From Polycladidibacter hongkongensis (GTDB lineage: Bacteria; Pseudomonadota; Alphaproteobacteria; Rhizobiales; Stappiaceae), in the NCBI RefSeq assembly GCF_001561995.1, contig NZ_LLWC01000003.1, positions 27,917-91,916 of the forward strand: DNA of 64,000 nucleotides, given 5' to 3'. How positions within the stretch are numbered: position 1 is the stretch's first letter; every line of letters starts with the position of its first letter. Shown here piece after piece: positions 7,404-17,374 of the stretch. The position numbers and the translations under genes are program-made. The notes beneath the pieces were generated by a model. The model was not told the origin of the DNA, did no database searches, and saw only the letters and a list, made by a program, of their open reading frames with translations.

Positions 7404-10189
7404 ATTCCAAGATCGCTTGCGGCACTGTATAGGAGCTCAAGCGCATCTAGTGCCGCTGCTTCGAGTGCTGCGCGCTGGCTCGCATCCAACTCTTCCGTAT
7501 GTTTTTCTATTTTGCACAAAAGGTCACAGAGTGTGGCAAGTTCGAAGTTCGCTGCCGAACCCTTGAGCCTGTGGGCAGCCTTGGCGCGCTCTGCTCCTGC
7601 CGTGTTGAATATTGCAGTGATTTCCTGCGGTAAACCTTCCATGAATTCTCTGAGGATAGCGCTCAGTGTGTCGCCTCCAAGGTCATCAAGGTCACTTTTC
7701 AGCGCCCTGCGTATACAAGCATACTGCGAGCTATCAGTCTTGGCCTCCTTAGGGATTTGGTTGTGACACTCGACCGTCTTGGTGGAATTCAGGACGTCGG
7801 CTAGGGCGCGGGGGGATAGGGGTTTTGTCAGAACGCGTTCAACAGAAAGCCTGTGGCGATTTTGTTCGTCATCTGCAATGGAGTGGGCGGTTAATGCGAC
7901 CCGTCGGGTATGAGGTGAGGTTTTGGCGAGTTGCCTAGCGATGTGGTCGCCTGACAAGTCAGGTAGGTCTAGGTCAATCAAAGCAAGATCAAAGCCTCGT
8001 TTGACGGCCCAATTTAATGCCTCATTACCAGTTCCAGCTTCGGTGACCGTGCAGCCAAGCTTCTCAAGATAACCGCGTGCGACCATCCTGTTCACTGTAC
8101 TATCGTCAATAACCAAAACGGAGAGATTTGCATGAAGTGGAGATAGTTCTTGTGTTTGTTTATCGATTTCTTCCGCCTCTCCGAGAAGGAGAGGAACAGT
8201 TAGTATAAAGCGGCTGCCGACACCGCGCTCGCTTTCCACTGTTAGCGAGCCATCAAGAGCCTCAGTTAGCTTGCGAGAAATGGCAAGGCCTAGTCCTGTG
8301 CCTTCTATCCCTGTTCGCCTCACATGCCCGGCACGCATATATGCATCAAAGGCGCTGTTGATCTCATCGCGCGTCATGCCTAATCCCGTATCAGATACGG
8401 AGAAGCTGAAAATGAAACGACCTGTCTCCTCGTGAAACGCCCAGTCACTTGTAAGACTTACTTGACCCGAAGGGGTGTATTTGACGGCGTTCGAGATGAG
8501 GTTGCTCAAAACCTGACGGATTTTGAGCATGTCGCCGTAGAGGATTTGCGGCGCTGTCTCGTTTACCTCCACATACGCCTGAAGTTTGTGTTGGTCGGCC
8601 AAAGTGTAGAGCTGCTGCGCAAGTTGGCCCATCAAATCACGCAGGGAAAAATGAACGAGATCACCACGGTTTGATCCACGATCACTGCCAGCGTATAGAA
8701 GGATATCATTTGCAATGGCCAGCAAGTCTTTTGCGGAGCCATGCGCGATGCTCGCCTTTTCTCGCGCTCCTTCATCATTTAGCTCGCCCTTCAAAAGGTC
8801 CAACATGCCAAGCAGGCCGTTGAGCGGCGTGCGTATTTCATGGCTCATGCGCGCAAGAAATTCACTCTTACTTTCGTTGGCTGCCTCTGCCTCTGCCCGT
8901 GCTACGTCGGAAGCTTGCATTTCTGCCACCACATCTCCTGTTCGAGCAATCACGGCCTCTTCAAGGTGCGTTCTTAATTTGGCAGCATCTTTTGCGCGTC
9001 GCCTCAGAACGTTGAGAGCCTTTTCCATTTTGCCTATTTCATCATGGCCAGACAATTTCAGTGGAGGCCCGAAGTCTCCTTCCGCGACAGCAACAATGCG
9101 CTTGGATAAGTAGGATAGTCGTTTAACAAGCCCATTGCGCGCGTATGTCCAAAGGGTTATCGCTCCGAAAAATGCGATGAGTACGAGGCCTACCAAGAGA
9201 ATGATAGCAAGGCGTGACGTTTGCTGCGCGTTGTATGTGGCCTGTTGACTTGCCCGTTTCGCCTCTATCCCGATTTGAGCCGCTTGCTTGGTGAGTTGCG
9301 TTATTGCAAATTGCAGCTTTTCTCTATTCTTTTTAATGTCTTTTCGAAGTAGCACACGCTGGCGGCTTTGCTCCAATATGCCACCAGATCCGACCAATGT
9401 GCTATAGTGCGCCAGCAGTTTTTTGACCTCTTTGCCGACCGTCTTTGATAGCAAAAAACCGCTGCGTGACCGCGCTTGCTGCAGTTGCTGTGAAATTGCA
9501 GTTTCAAGGGAATCTAATTGTGCGTTTGAGCGAGCACTTCGCACTTGCTTTGCATAGAGCCTAACTGCGTCAATGCTGCGCGCAAACTCACCAAGCCGCT
9601 CAAAAACAAAAAAGTCCCGATCCGCGAGCCTATTCAGACTTGCTTGCATATCAACGGCTTTATCCAAATACAGGCTTGCGATGCCAGAGGTGATGCGCAG
9701 GCGTGCCAACTTCGTTTCTTGGTTGATGAGACTGGCTAATCGTTCGCCGGAGTTTTCAAGCCGCAGAAGATTTGCGTCAATTGTCTCTCCAATCTCCAAT
9801 TCTCTCCCGCTGGCGATTGCCATGTGATCTACTATTTCCTTGATTTTTTGAACCGGTATCGATGCGATCTGAGCACCGCTGATTATCCGTAACTGGCTGG
9901 CTGTATGTTCTATTGTGTCGGTCGTCGCATTGAGAGACGCAGAAATCTGCGCAAGTTCTTCAGGGTTACTTGCCTTTGCAAATGCACTGGCGAGAGGGCC
10001 AACCAACTTGGCATCCGCACTTAGCTTGCTGCTAATCTCGATTATCGGCAAGTTAACTCGAACTAAATCCTCGTAGGTGTTAGTGAGATAACGGTTGACC
10101 GCGATTGAAGCAGCGCCCACCATAACGGTGATAACCCCTAAGGCTGAGAGAATTTGGATTAGCTGAGTGTCAAAGCGACGTGTTTTCAT
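7376..10189 (-). CDS. torS: TorS-type hybrid sensor histidine kinase
   Basis: 937 residues. A first membrane helix at about 13-35, a long helical periplasmic sensor domain (about 36-330), a second membrane helix at about 333-357, then a HAMP linker. The transmitter has [15 protein letters not shown] with the phospho-His near residue 447, N-box ([12 protein letters not shown]) and G-boxes (GTGLGLAIS). A receiver follows ([11 protein letters not shown], Asp near 741) and a C-terminal Hpt domain ([11 protein letters not shown], His near 873). This His-Asp-His relay and sensor layout is that of TorS, which senses TMAO with TorT and phosphorylates TorR. Its start codon overlaps that of torT head to head. 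Confidence 0.88.
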   Translation of the reverse strand: MKTRRFDTQLIQILSALGVITVMVGAASIAVNRYLTNTYEDLVRVNLPIIEISSKLSADAKLVGPLASAFAKASNPEELAQISASLNATTDTIEHTASQLRIISGAQIASIPVQKIKEIVDHMAIASGRELEIGETIDANLLRLENSGERLASLINQETKLARLRITSGIASLYLDKAVDMQASLNRLADRDFFVFERLGEFARSIDAVRLYAKQVRSARSNAQLDSLETAISQQLQQARSRSGFLLSKTVGKEVKKLLAHYSTLVGSGGILEQSRQRVLLRKDIKKNREKLQFAITQLTKQAAQIGIEAKRASQQATYNAQQTSRLAIILLVGLVLIAFFGAITLWTYARNGLVKRLSYLSKRIVAVAEGDFGPPLKLSGHDEIGKMEKALNVLRRRAKDAAKLRTHLEEAVIARTGDVVAEMQASDVARAEAEAANESKSEFLARMSHEIRTPLNGLLGMLDLLKGELNDEGAREKASIAHGSAKDLLAIANDILLYAGSDRGSNRGDLVHFSLRDLMGQLAQQLYTLADQHKLQAYVEVNETAPQILYGDMLKIRQVLSNLISNAVKYTPSGQVSLTSDWAFHEETGRFIFSFSVSDTGLGMTRDEINSAFDAYMRAGHVRRTGIEGTGLGLAISRKLTEALDGSLTVESERGVGSRFILTVPLLLGEAEEIDKQTQELSPLHANLSVLVIDDSTVNRMVARGYLEKLGCTVTEAGTGNEALNWAVKRGFDLALIDLDLPDLSGDHIARQLAKTSPHTRRVALTAHSIADDEQNRHRLSVERVLTKPLSPRALADVLNSTKTVECHNQIPKEAKTDSSQYACIRRALKSDLDDLGGDTLSAILREFMEGLPQEITAIFNTAGAERAKAAHRLKGSAANFELATLCDLLCKIEKHTEELDASQRAALEAAALDALELLYSAASDLGIQLVEGSTK

Positions 10190-11186
10190 GAGTGGACTTT
10201 ACGGCTGTTTACGCGGCGCCGCAATTATTGCCTATGCGGGAGTTGTCGCATTGGCTTCATTACACAGTGTACGTGCTGATGATGCAAAGTCGGAGCTTTG
10301 CGTGTTGGTGCCGCATTTTAAAGATGAGTATTGGCTCAGTGTTGGCTATGGAGTTGAGCAACAGGCCTCCCGTGAAGGAGCGGATATTATCTTCTACGAA
10401 GCTGGCGGCTATAATTCGGTGGCGAAGCAGATCCTGCAGATCGACCGTTGTATTGCCTTACAGCCAAAAGCAATCTTGATTGGTGCGGTCAGCTCTAACC
10501 ATCCTGACCTTATAGCCGCGCTTAAGCGGGCTGAGGAGATCATGCCGGTATACGGGCTTGTCAACGAATTGCATGCACCGGCTCTTGCGGGCATGATTGG
10601 TGTCGATTGGGAGCAAATGGGCAGCAAGCTTGGTCGCTATCTGCAAGCCAACTCTCTGGGCAAAAAAAGTGAAATGGCTGTCTTAGTTTCGGGGCCCGCC
10701 AAGGCTGGTTGGACCGGGCCATTAGAAAAAGGGCTGCGCAGCGCGCTAAAGAATTCACCAATTGCAATTGCTGCGGTCTATGGTGCAGATACTGGGCTCA
10801 GTCAGCAGCTCGCGCTGGTGCGACAAGCGCTGCAAGAGTACCCTAATGCGGATTACTTGATCGGCAGCGCTCCGGCGATTGAGGCTGCGATGGGCTTACG
10901 TGCCGCAAGGCCCGACTTGCCACAACCAGCACTCGCCGCGACCTATATTAGCCATACAGTTTTGCGAGGTGTTGTAAACGGTAGTGTTATTGCTGTCGCC
11001 TTTGACGACCCGATTGAGCAAGGGCGACTGGCGGTAAAGCTGGCGCTAACTAAAAGAAATATTAAGAAGAATTTAGCTGAAAATTTGCAATTTATAGGGC
11101 CTGAAGTAAAAGTTATTACTCGGATTTCGCGTCCAGATAACGTCAGACTTGTATCGCCCTCAAACTACTTTCCTTACATCCAGTAG
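10188..11186 (+). CDS. torT: TorT-type periplasmic TMAO-binding protein
   Basis: 332 residues from the ATG at 10188; an in-frame GTG at 10167 would add seven. The N-terminus is a signal peptide cut near VRA-DD. The rest is a type I periplasmic binding fold (LCVLVPHFKDEYWLSVGYGVEQQASREGADI, then a D-substrate hinge and DPIEQGRLAVKLAL), as in TorT, which binds TMAO and docks on the TorS sensor domain. The ATG at 10188-10190 and the torS ATG (10187-10189 on the other strand) share a CATG, so any torT promoter must lie inside torS. Confidence 0.85.
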   Translation: MSGLYGCLRGAAIIAYAGVVALASLHSVRADDAKSELCVLVPHFKDEYWLSVGYGVEQQASREGADIIFYEAGGYNSVAKQILQIDRCIALQPKAILIGAVSSNHPDLIAALKRAEEIMPVYGLVNELHAPALAGMIGVDWEQMGSKLGRYLQANSLGKKSEMAVLVSGPAKAGWTGPLEKGLRSALKNSPIAIAAVYGADTGLSQQLALVRQALQEYPNADYLIGSAPAIEAAMGLRAARPDLPQPALAATYISHTVLRGVVNGSVIAVAFDDPIEQGRLAVKLALTKRNIKKNLAENLQFIGPEVKVITRISRPDNVRLVSPSNYFPYIQ

Positions 11187-11655
11187 TGTCGCCTTCACCT
11201 TCATTGAGGGGAGTTAGTTGGTATCACACTCTACTAAACTTTCGTCTAATATGGGTGCTTGCCACTACATTTTTGCCCTTCTTGCCCTAAGGAAATAGAA
11301 ATGATTACCTTTCTGACTAAGAAATCTGCGGGAATCCGCATAGATACACAGCGCATGCATTAAGTAAACTTCAGCATTTTGGGGAGTTTACTGGCGCGTA
11401 ATGCTGGCCTTGCACAGCTGAATTGTAAAGTCATTAGCTGGCTGTCCACTGAAAAGCGACCATATCCTACAAGAAGTCTGCCTGTTTTGAGCCTGCAACC
11501 ATTGCGTTAGTCATGGAAGTGTCTATCTTGCACAAAAGGCTCCATTTTTTATCCTAGGGTCAAAAACGCTGGTAAGGCACCGACCTTTTTCGTAAGAAAC
11601 TGAGCATATGTGAGTGATTTTATTTAGGTTATTAGCAGATTATGGTGTTCATACC
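11187..11655. other. Gene-free region with interleaved inverted repeats
   Basis: No credible ORF. AGTAAACT (11363-11370) can pair with AGTTTACT (11385-11392), and CAGCATT (11372-11378) with AATGCTG (11400-11406). The pairs interleave, so an RNA copy could form a pseudoknot. The rest shows nothing I can name. Confidence 0.4.
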
Positions 11656-12351
11656 ATGAGATTTAGTTATTTTTCGCAGGTTGATGCTTCATCCCTTATT
11701 GACAAGGCGTACAGCGAACTGCGTCGCGCTATTATTGCCGGGGAGTTAAGGGCCGGACAAAAGCTAAGAATTCGCGAGTTGTGCCAGTCCTTTGAAATTG
11801 GTCCAACTCCTATGCGAGAGGCTTTGTCACGCCTTGTTTCTGAGGGACTTGTAGCCAATCAAAGCCATCGCGGCTTCTATTTGCCCGAACTTTCCTTCGA
11901 GGAAGTATTGGACATTATTGAGCAACGTGCCGTATTAGAATGTGCAGCTCTTAAAACCGCGATGAAACTGAATGATCCGGAGTGGATTGAAGATGTTCGT
12001 TCAGCTTTCCACCTCCTTCGTCTAGTAGAAGAGCGTTGGCAGGCGTCTCGCCGTAGCTTCTGGACCGAGTGGGTGCAGCAAAATCGCCTCCTGCATGAGA
12101 CCATCGCGTCAGGGGCGCTATCCTACTGGAATGCCAAGTTCCTTAGTATATTGTATGACCAGAGCGAGCGTTACACTATGGCCTGCCCTCCTTCTGGTTT
12201 CGTCTACGAAAGCTGTATCACCAATCATGAACGTATTTTAAAAGGGATCATGGCTGGCGATGCAGATCTGGCTGTTCAGTCCATGCATGACTACGTCATG
12301 AGCCTTAAGGACGCCGCAGCAGATGCCATGAAGGCGAGAGAGACGATATAG
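11656..12351 (+). CDS. GntR-family transcriptional regulator (FCD type)
   Basis: 231 residues from the ATG at 11656; a GTG at 11614 would add 14 residues with little support. Winged-helix domain at about 10-75 (AYSELRRAIIAGELRAGQKLRIRELCQSFEIGPTPMREALSRLVSEGLV), then an all-helical FCD effector domain with possible metal ligands (the D and H residues around NRLLHETI and ITNHERI). FCD regulators respond to small organic acids. It lies upstream of the sulfur operon, but a probable terminator separates them, so a regulatory link is not shown. Confidence 0.85.
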   Translation: MRFSYFSQVDASSLIDKAYSELRRAIIAGELRAGQKLRIRELCQSFEIGPTPMREALSRLVSEGLVANQSHRGFYLPELSFEEVLDIIEQRAVLECAALKTAMKLNDPEWIEDVRSAFHLLRLVEERWQASRRSFWTEWVQQNRLLHETIASGALSYWNAKFLSILYDQSERYTMACPPSGFVYESCITNHERILKGIMAGDADLAVQSMHDYVMSLKDAAADAMKARETI

Positions 12352-12378
12352 GCTTCAGTTGATACTGAATAACAGTTC

Positions 12379-12424
12379 AACCGGCTTCATGGCGCTTCAA
12401 TGCGTTGTGGCCGGTTTAATTTTA
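12379..12424 (+). terminator. Probable terminator after the GntR gene
   Basis: AACCGGC (12379-12385) pairs with GCCGGTT (12410-12416), followed by a T-rich stretch. The loop is long, so the call is tentative. Confidence 0.5.
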
Positions 12425-12428
12425 TCTC

Positions 12429-12470
12429 TTGACTAGTATTAGCAAGTGCTTAAATTAGAGAAAACTAATT
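12429..12470 (+). promoter_or_regulatory. Promoter with overlapping inverted repeat upstream of the persulfide operon
   Basis: TTGACT (12429-12434) and TAAATT (12451-12456) make a plausible -35/-10 pair with a 16-bp spacer. The -10 region is covered by the inverted repeat AATTAG (12453-12458) / CTAATT (12465-12470), a natural repressor position. BigR/SqrR-type persulfide sensors bind A/T-rich palindromes in front of similar operons. Confidence 0.45.
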
Positions 12471-12482
12471 ATAGGGGTGGTT

Positions 12483-12917
12483 ATGATAACCCAGTTTACA
12501 CCTTGGTCATCACTGCTTGGTGGTGTGCTGATCGGCTTTTCGGCCATTGTATTGTTGATCCTGAATGGACGTATCGCAGGAATTAGCGGGGTGCTTAGCC
12601 GCATCTTATTGCCGGCCCATTGTAAATCAGAATTGCCGTGGGAGCTTGCTTTTGTTGTCGGCCTTGTTGCTGCACCATTTATCTATTCGCTCGCAGGTGG
12701 GGTATTACCTGCCTTGGCAATAAGCCCAAATGCATTGCTTGTCGGGGTCGCCGGGCTACTGGTCGGCTTTGGCTCCGTGCTTGGTGGGGGGTGCACGAGT
12801 GGGCATGGGGTTTGTGGTTTGTCGCGGCTGTCCAAGCGCTCCATAATCGCGACACTTAGCTTTATGACAACCGGTGCGGTAACAGTTTACTTGATCCGCC
12901 ACGTATTTGGAGGCTAG
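12483..12917 (+). CDS. YeeE/YedE-family sulfur transporter subunit (PmpA-like)
   Basis: 144 residues, start at the ATG 12483 because GGGG lies about 5 bases upstream. Four hydrophobic segments and the YeeE signature [21 protein letters not shown], whose cysteines are thought to pass thiosulfate- or persulfide-type sulfur through the membrane. This is a half-size YeeE protein; the next gene supplies the second half, the arrangement called PmpA/PmpB. First gene of a tight operon. Confidence 0.85.
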   Translation: MITQFTPWSSLLGGVLIGFSAIVLLILNGRIAGISGVLSRILLPAHCKSELPWELAFVVGLVAAPFIYSLAGGVLPALAISPNALLVGVAGLLVGFGSVLGGGCTSGHGVCGLSRLSKRSIIATLSFMTTGAVTVYLIRHVFGG

Positions 12918-12919
12918 CA

Positions 12920-13342
12920 ATGCGCGTGTTTTATGGTTTATTGGCTGGCCTGCTATTCGGTGCAGGATTGACAGTTGCCGAAATGGTCAATCCCCTTAAG
13001 GTACAGAATTTCTTGGATGTCTTTGGCAATTGGGACCCGAGTCTTGCCTTTGTTATGGGTGGTGCGATCCTTGTGGCTTACCCATTCTTCCAAATGGCCC
13101 ACAAAATGCGCCGCCCAGTAGCCTGTGAAGATTTTCAGATGCCAACAAAAATCAAGCTGGAAAAACGCTTGGTCATTGGCTCTGCGATCTTCGGTGTTGG
13201 CTGGGGGCTTGCTGGCCTTTGCCCGGGCCCTGCTGTTGCAGTGCAGTCATTTGCGCAAGACAGTAGTTTCCTGCTGTTTTTAGCTACAATGGCTGTCGGC
13301 ATGTTCTTGGCCCGCGCAGTGAATCTCTACGTTCTGCGTTAA
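12920..13342 (+). CDS. YeeE-family (DUF6691-type) sulfur transporter subunit (PmpB-like)
   Basis: 140 residues with three to four membrane segments and the conserved GLAGLCPGPAV block near residue 100, whose cysteine parallels that of the partner protein. It follows its partner by 2 bp and precedes the MBL-fold gene, so the pair probably moves sulfane sulfur for persulfide oxidation or detoxification. Confidence 0.83.
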   Translation: MRVFYGLLAGLLFGAGLTVAEMVNPLKVQNFLDVFGNWDPSLAFVMGGAILVAYPFFQMAHKMRRPVACEDFQMPTKIKLEKRLVIGSAIFGVGWGLAGLCPGPAVAVQSFAQDSSFLLFLATMAVGMFLARAVNLYVLR

Positions 13343-13369
13343 TTCTTAAACGCCCGCTTATTGGAGAAA

Positions 13370-14257
13370 ATGATGACGTATCCTGTAAACCTGCAGGTAA
13401 AGCCGCAGGTAACGAACTTTTTCGACCCGGTTTCCAACACCATCTCTTATGTGGTGAAAGACCCTGCATCTAACGCGTGTGCCGTAATCGATTCCGTAAT
13501 GGATATTGATTATGCTGCGGGGCGTATCAGCTTTGACCACGCGGACGAGATCATTAGCTTCATTCAGCAAAACGGGCTTGAGTTGCAGTGGTTGATTGAA
13601 ACTCATGTTCATGCAGATCACCTTTCTGCTGCGCCTTACATCCAGAAGAAGCTAGGTGGGAAAATCGGTATTGGCGAGCATGTAAAGACTGTTCAGGATG
13701 TGTTCGGCAAGGTGTTTAATGAAGGCACTGAATTTGAGCGTGATGGCAGCCAGTTTGATCGGCTTTTTAAAGACGGTGATACCTATAAAATTGGTCAGTT
13801 AGAGGCTTTCGCTATTCATGCACCCGGACATACGCCTGCCTGTATGGTGCATGTTGTTGGTGATGCCGTCTTCGCTGGCGATACGATTTTCATGCCAGAT
13901 AGTGGGACCGCGCGAGCGGATTTCCCTGGCGGTGACGCTGCTACCCTCTATGACTCTATCACCAAGGTGCTTTCTCTGCCAGAAGAGATGCGCCTATATA
14001 TGTGTCATGATTATGCCCCGAACGGGCGAGATATTCTGTTTGAAACAACTATTGGTGAGGAACGTCGCCGCAACATCCATGTGGCAGAAGGGGTGAGTAA
14101 AGAGGAGTTTGTGCGTATGCGTGAAGCGCGCGATGCAACGCTGGATATGCCCACGCTTATTGTTCCTTCCATCCAAGTTAACATGCGTGCCGGAAATCTT
14201 CCAAAGGAGGAAGAAAACGGTACGGTCTATTTGAAAGTGCCCGTCAATGCCCTCTAG
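13370..14257 (+). CDS. MBL-fold persulfide dioxygenase-like protein (Blh type)
   Basis: 295 residues from ATG 13370; ATG 13373 is equally possible with GGAG at 13363-13366. Metallo-beta-lactamase motifs are complete: ETHVHADHLSAA (HxHxDH), HAPGHTPACM, AGDTIF and CHDYAP. This matches the ETHE1-like part of the Blh proteins, which oxidise glutathione persulfide or similar to sulfite with non-haem iron. Here the sulfurtransferase/phosphatase part is a separate gene that overlaps its 3' end, whereas in some bacteria the two are fused. Confidence 0.87.
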   Translation: MMTYPVNLQVKPQVTNFFDPVSNTISYVVKDPASNACAVIDSVMDIDYAAGRISFDHADEIISFIQQNGLELQWLIETHVHADHLSAAPYIQKKLGGKIGIGEHVKTVQDVFGKVFNEGTEFERDGSQFDRLFKDGDTYKIGQLEAFAIHAPGHTPACMVHVVGDAVFAGDTIFMPDSGTARADFPGGDAATLYDSITKVLSLPEEMRLYMCHDYAPNGRDILFETTIGEERRRNIHVAEGVSKEEFVRMREARDATLDMPTLIVPSIQVNMRAGNLPKEEENGTVYLKVPVNAL

Positions 14258-14636
14258 TTTTTTCGATCGCGTCAAAGAAATGTTTAAGCCCGGCCCCTTG
14301 CAGCCAACGAAAGTCTCGGCAGACTTCTCTATCTGCGCTCAGCTGAGCGAGGAGCATATTGCCCAAGCAAAGCAACTTGGTTTCGCATCTATTATATGTA
14401 ATCGCCCGGACAATGAAGAATCGGGGCAGCTGAATTACGCTGAAATGGCGCAGCTTGCTGAAAAACAGGGACTAAAAGCTGCAATGGTTCCGGTTTCGCA
14501 AGGCAGTGACCCGCACAGCATAGGCAGCGCTATGGCGAGGGCACTGGATGATCTGCCGGCACCCGTGTTGGCTTATTGCCGCTCTGGCAATCGCTCTAAC
14601 ATTGCGTTTAACGCTGCAAAACCCTACCGCAAGTGA
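14247..14636 (+). CDS. DUF442/TIGR01244-type phosphatase-like sulfurtransferase
   Basis: 129 residues, starting 11 bp before the MBL gene stops, so coupled to it. The core is a tyrosine-phosphatase-like fold with the P-loop LAYCRSGNRSNIAF (Cys then Arg), as in the N-terminal half of the beta-lactamase-hydrolase-like (Blh) proteins. It probably acts on persulfide sulfur together with the dioxygenase rather than on phosphoproteins. Confidence 0.85.
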   Translation: MPSSFFDRVKEMFKPGPLQPTKVSADFSICAQLSEEHIAQAKQLGFASIICNRPDNEESGQLNYAEMAQLAEKQGLKAAMVPVSQGSDPHSIGSAMARALDDLPAPVLAYCRSGNRSNIAFNAAKPYRK

Positions 14637-14753
14637 GTAACTGGGCGCAGGAAACGCGCCCGGCCACTTTTCCTCTTCAAATCCTAGATAAAGTGACCAG
14701 CTGCCGCGCAGCAGGCCATATTGTCATGCATTTCATAATGAGTAGGCTAGATC

Positions 14754-16529
14754 ATGCATAGTCCATCGCAACCTCGTCAAGGGCACAAGGACGCAGACAA
14801 ACCTTGCTGCTCACGAATGGCAAAGATATTGCCTATTATCGGCTGGGCGCGCACCTACAATGGAGCGACATTATCCGCAGATCTTATCGCAGCGGTTATC
14901 GTGACAATTATGCTCATCCCCCAGTCACTCGCCTATGCATTGCTTGCTGGTCTGCCTGCAGAAGCTGGGCTTTATGCTTCCATAGCGCCGCTTGTTGTAT
15001 ATGCGGTTTTTGGCACAAGCCGAACCCTCGCGGTGGGGCCGGTAGCGGTTGTAAGTTTAATGACCGCGGCAAGCCTGGGGGCTCTGGATCTACCAGATAC
15101 AGCTTCCTACGTTGCCGCGGCTATGCTGCTGGCCTTGTTATCAGGTGTGTTTCTAACGAGCCTAAGCCTGCTGCGGCTTGGCTTTCTTGCTAATTTTTTA
15201 AGCCATCCTGTCATCTCTGGCTTTATTTCAGCAAGTGGCCTGTTAATCGCCACAGGGCAATTACGCCACATTCTAGGTGTTTCAGGCGGTGGTCATAATT
15301 TACCTGAAATGCTCGGAAGTATGGCCGCGCAAGTTGGGGCTATGAACATTACTACTGTGATGCTAGGGGGAGGTGCGATCGCGTTTTTGTTTTGGGCAAG
15401 AAAATGGTTGCTGCAACTTTTGTTGCGTTTGGGCTTTTCGAAAGCCTTGGCAGCGGCGCTGACCAAAGCAGGGCCTGTCTTTGCGGTAATTGCCACAACG
15501 GCGGCCACCTACGCTCTGGGTCTTGATAAAGATGGCGTCAAAATCGTCGGCAATGTGCCAAACTTGTTGCCAGGCTTTAATATGCCAAGCCTTGACCGTG
15601 AGCTCATCATGCAGCTTTTGGCCCCTGCGGCACTTATCAGTATCATTGGGTTTGTAGAAACAGTGAGTGTGGCGCAAACACTTGCCGCCCGTCGCCGTCA
15701 ACAAATTGACCCTAATCAGGAGTTGCTCGCACTTGGCACGGCAAACCTCTCTGCGGCATTTACAGGTGGATATCCGGTAACAGGTGGTTTTGCACGCTCC
15801 ATCGTCAATTTTGATGCGGGGGCGCAAACGCCAGCTGCGGGCCTATTCACAGCTCTTGGCATTGCGTTGGCGACTGTGTTTCTGATGCCAATGCTGTACT
15901 TCTTACCCAAGGCAACCCTGTCCGCGACGATTATTGTCGCCGTGCTTTCGCTGGTAGATTTCTCGGTGCTAAAGCGAACATGGAGCTACTCAAAGGCCGA
16001 TTTCGCGGCGGTTTCCACCACAATGCTTGTCACCCTATTGGTTGGTGTAGAGCAGGGGATCAGCGCTGGCTTGCTTATTTCCTTAGGCCTTTATCTTTAT
16101 CGCACTTCGCGGCCCCATATTGCCGTTGTGGGGAAAGTGCCGGGAACCGAGCACTACCGTAATGTAAAGCGCCACGAAGTGGAAACCCAAAGGGAACTGC
16201 TGTCCATCCGCATCGATGAAAGCCTTTACTTTGCCAATGCACGCGTTTTGGAAAGTGAAATCTACCGATTGGCGACGGAAAATAGTGAGACCAGACATGT
16301 AATTCTACAATGCAGTGCGGTCAACTTCATTGACGCCAGCGCCTTGGAGTCCTTGGAGGCGCTAGATCATCGTCTGAAAGATGCTGGAATTGTGTTGCAT
16401 CTATCCGAGGTGAAGGGGCCGGTGATGGACCGGTTGGAGAAAAACAATTTTTCAAATGATCTTTCCGGGGAGATTTTTTTAAGTCACCATCAAGCAATCT
16501 GCACTCTCTCATTGAGCGGTGTGGCTTGA
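14754..16529 (+). CDS. SulP-family sulfate permease with STAS domain
   Basis: 591 residues. SulP membrane domain at about 25-430 with the family blocks IPQSLAYALLAGLPAEAGLYAS, SRTLAVGPVAVVSLM and GGYPVTGGFARSIVNFDAG, then a cytoplasmic STAS domain (about 450-580; LQCSAVNFIDASALESLEAL). SulP proteins carry sulfate, bicarbonate or organic acids. Its place behind the persulfide genes suggests a role with sulfate or sulfite, possibly exporting the oxidised product or a regulated import; direction is not known. Confidence 0.88.
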   Translation: MHSPSQPRQGHKDADKPCCSRMAKILPIIGWARTYNGATLSADLIAAVIVTIMLIPQSLAYALLAGLPAEAGLYASIAPLVVYAVFGTSRTLAVGPVAVVSLMTAASLGALDLPDTASYVAAAMLLALLSGVFLTSLSLLRLGFLANFLSHPVISGFISASGLLIATGQLRHILGVSGGGHNLPEMLGSMAAQVGAMNITTVMLGGGAIAFLFWARKWLLQLLLRLGFSKALAAALTKAGPVFAVIATTAATYALGLDKDGVKIVGNVPNLLPGFNMPSLDRELIMQLLAPAALISIIGFVETVSVAQTLAARRRQQIDPNQELLALGTANLSAAFTGGYPVTGGFARSIVNFDAGAQTPAAGLFTALGIALATVFLMPMLYFLPKATLSATIIVAVLSLVDFSVLKRTWSYSKADFAAVSTTMLVTLLVGVEQGISAGLLISLGLYLYRTSRPHIAVVGKVPGTEHYRNVKRHEVETQRELLSIRIDESLYFANARVLESEIYRLATENSETRHVILQCSAVNFIDASALESLEALDHRLKDAGIVLHLSEVKGPVMDRLEKNNFSNDLSGEIFLSHHQAICTLSLSGVA

Positions 16530-16696
16530 AGAGCAGGTTGTGCTTTTACGTTCCACAACGAACTAACGGGGATTTTGCTTTACGTTTGCCGGTTTCCAGT
16601 GAAACATATGTATTGATGTGCTATGCTATTAAATTAAGGTGCTTCACTACCTAAAAACAAAGCATAGTACGCATATAAGCGAAGAAATTTCAGCAA

Positions 16697-17338
16697 ATGA
16701 AAGCTATTTACGCGCATCAATATACATGGGAGCCGGTCAAGCCCGGGGCAGTTCGAGGCAGTGACGCTGCGCTGCATCCGTTGACAAGAAACATTTGCCA
16801 GGGTCAGTCAGTTGAAAGCGCTGCAGGGTTGATGCCGAACTGGGCACTACAGCTCTTGGATATTGAGGAGCGCGCTCTGCTCTGTAAGCCAGATCTGACA
16901 TCTACAATTTTTGTTGGGGTAAAAGGTAGCGGCCGGTTGGGCGCAACGAGTGGCGCAGCCTTGCAAAGCCCGTTTAGCATGAGCGATATTCGCAGCTTTT
17001 CTGGCAAAGAGAAGGTAATGGCGGAGCGGGAAGAGGAAGCCTACGAAATTCTTCGCTTGCGTTATGTTCCAAGCGCCATCTGTGCCTCAGCGGAGGTTGT
17101 TGAAGTGGCAGATGAAGTGCCACTGCGTGCTCAAGCTGGGGAGGTTCTTGCAATTCATGTGTTGCACGGGCCCGTGTCGCTTCGCTTTGGTAACGCAACC
17201 GAGCATGATGAGACTTTAGGGCATCGTGACACATTGTTGCTCACCGAGAAGGATGGCCCGATGTTTTTTCGTGATCTTTCCAAGGGTGTTGGTGTCAGCG
17301 TTTTTGTGAAGATCTCCATGTCGAAGCGAGAGCATTAA
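16697..17338 (+). CDS. Unrecognised protein with cupin-like C-terminal half
   Basis: 213 residues, no signal peptide or membrane helix. The C-terminal half (about 125-205: PLRAQAGEVLAIHVLHGPVSLRF, then GHRDTLLLTEKDGPMFF) has the strand-turn rhythm of a cupin or HutD-like barrel, but I see no clear metal-binding HxH set. The N-terminal half is unfamiliar. It stands alone between the SulP gene and convergent lapG, so context gives no function. Confidence 0.6.
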   Translation: MKAIYAHQYTWEPVKPGAVRGSDAALHPLTRNICQGQSVESAAGLMPNWALQLLDIEERALLCKPDLTSTIFVGVKGSGRLGATSGAALQSPFSMSDIRSFSGKEKVMAEREEEAYEILRLRYVPSAICASAEVVEVADEVPLRAQAGEVLAIHVLHGPVSLRFGNATEHDETLGHRDTLLLTEKDGPMFFRDLSKGVGVSVFVKISMSKREH

Positions 17339-17374
17339 CAGGGAAATGGGATAGGGCGCGGTAGGAGTTTTATC

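Noticed and set aside
15363..15827. 154-codon minus-strand ORF opposite the SulP gene
   Set aside because: Shadow frame; the plus-strand SulP protein is well supported by family motifs.
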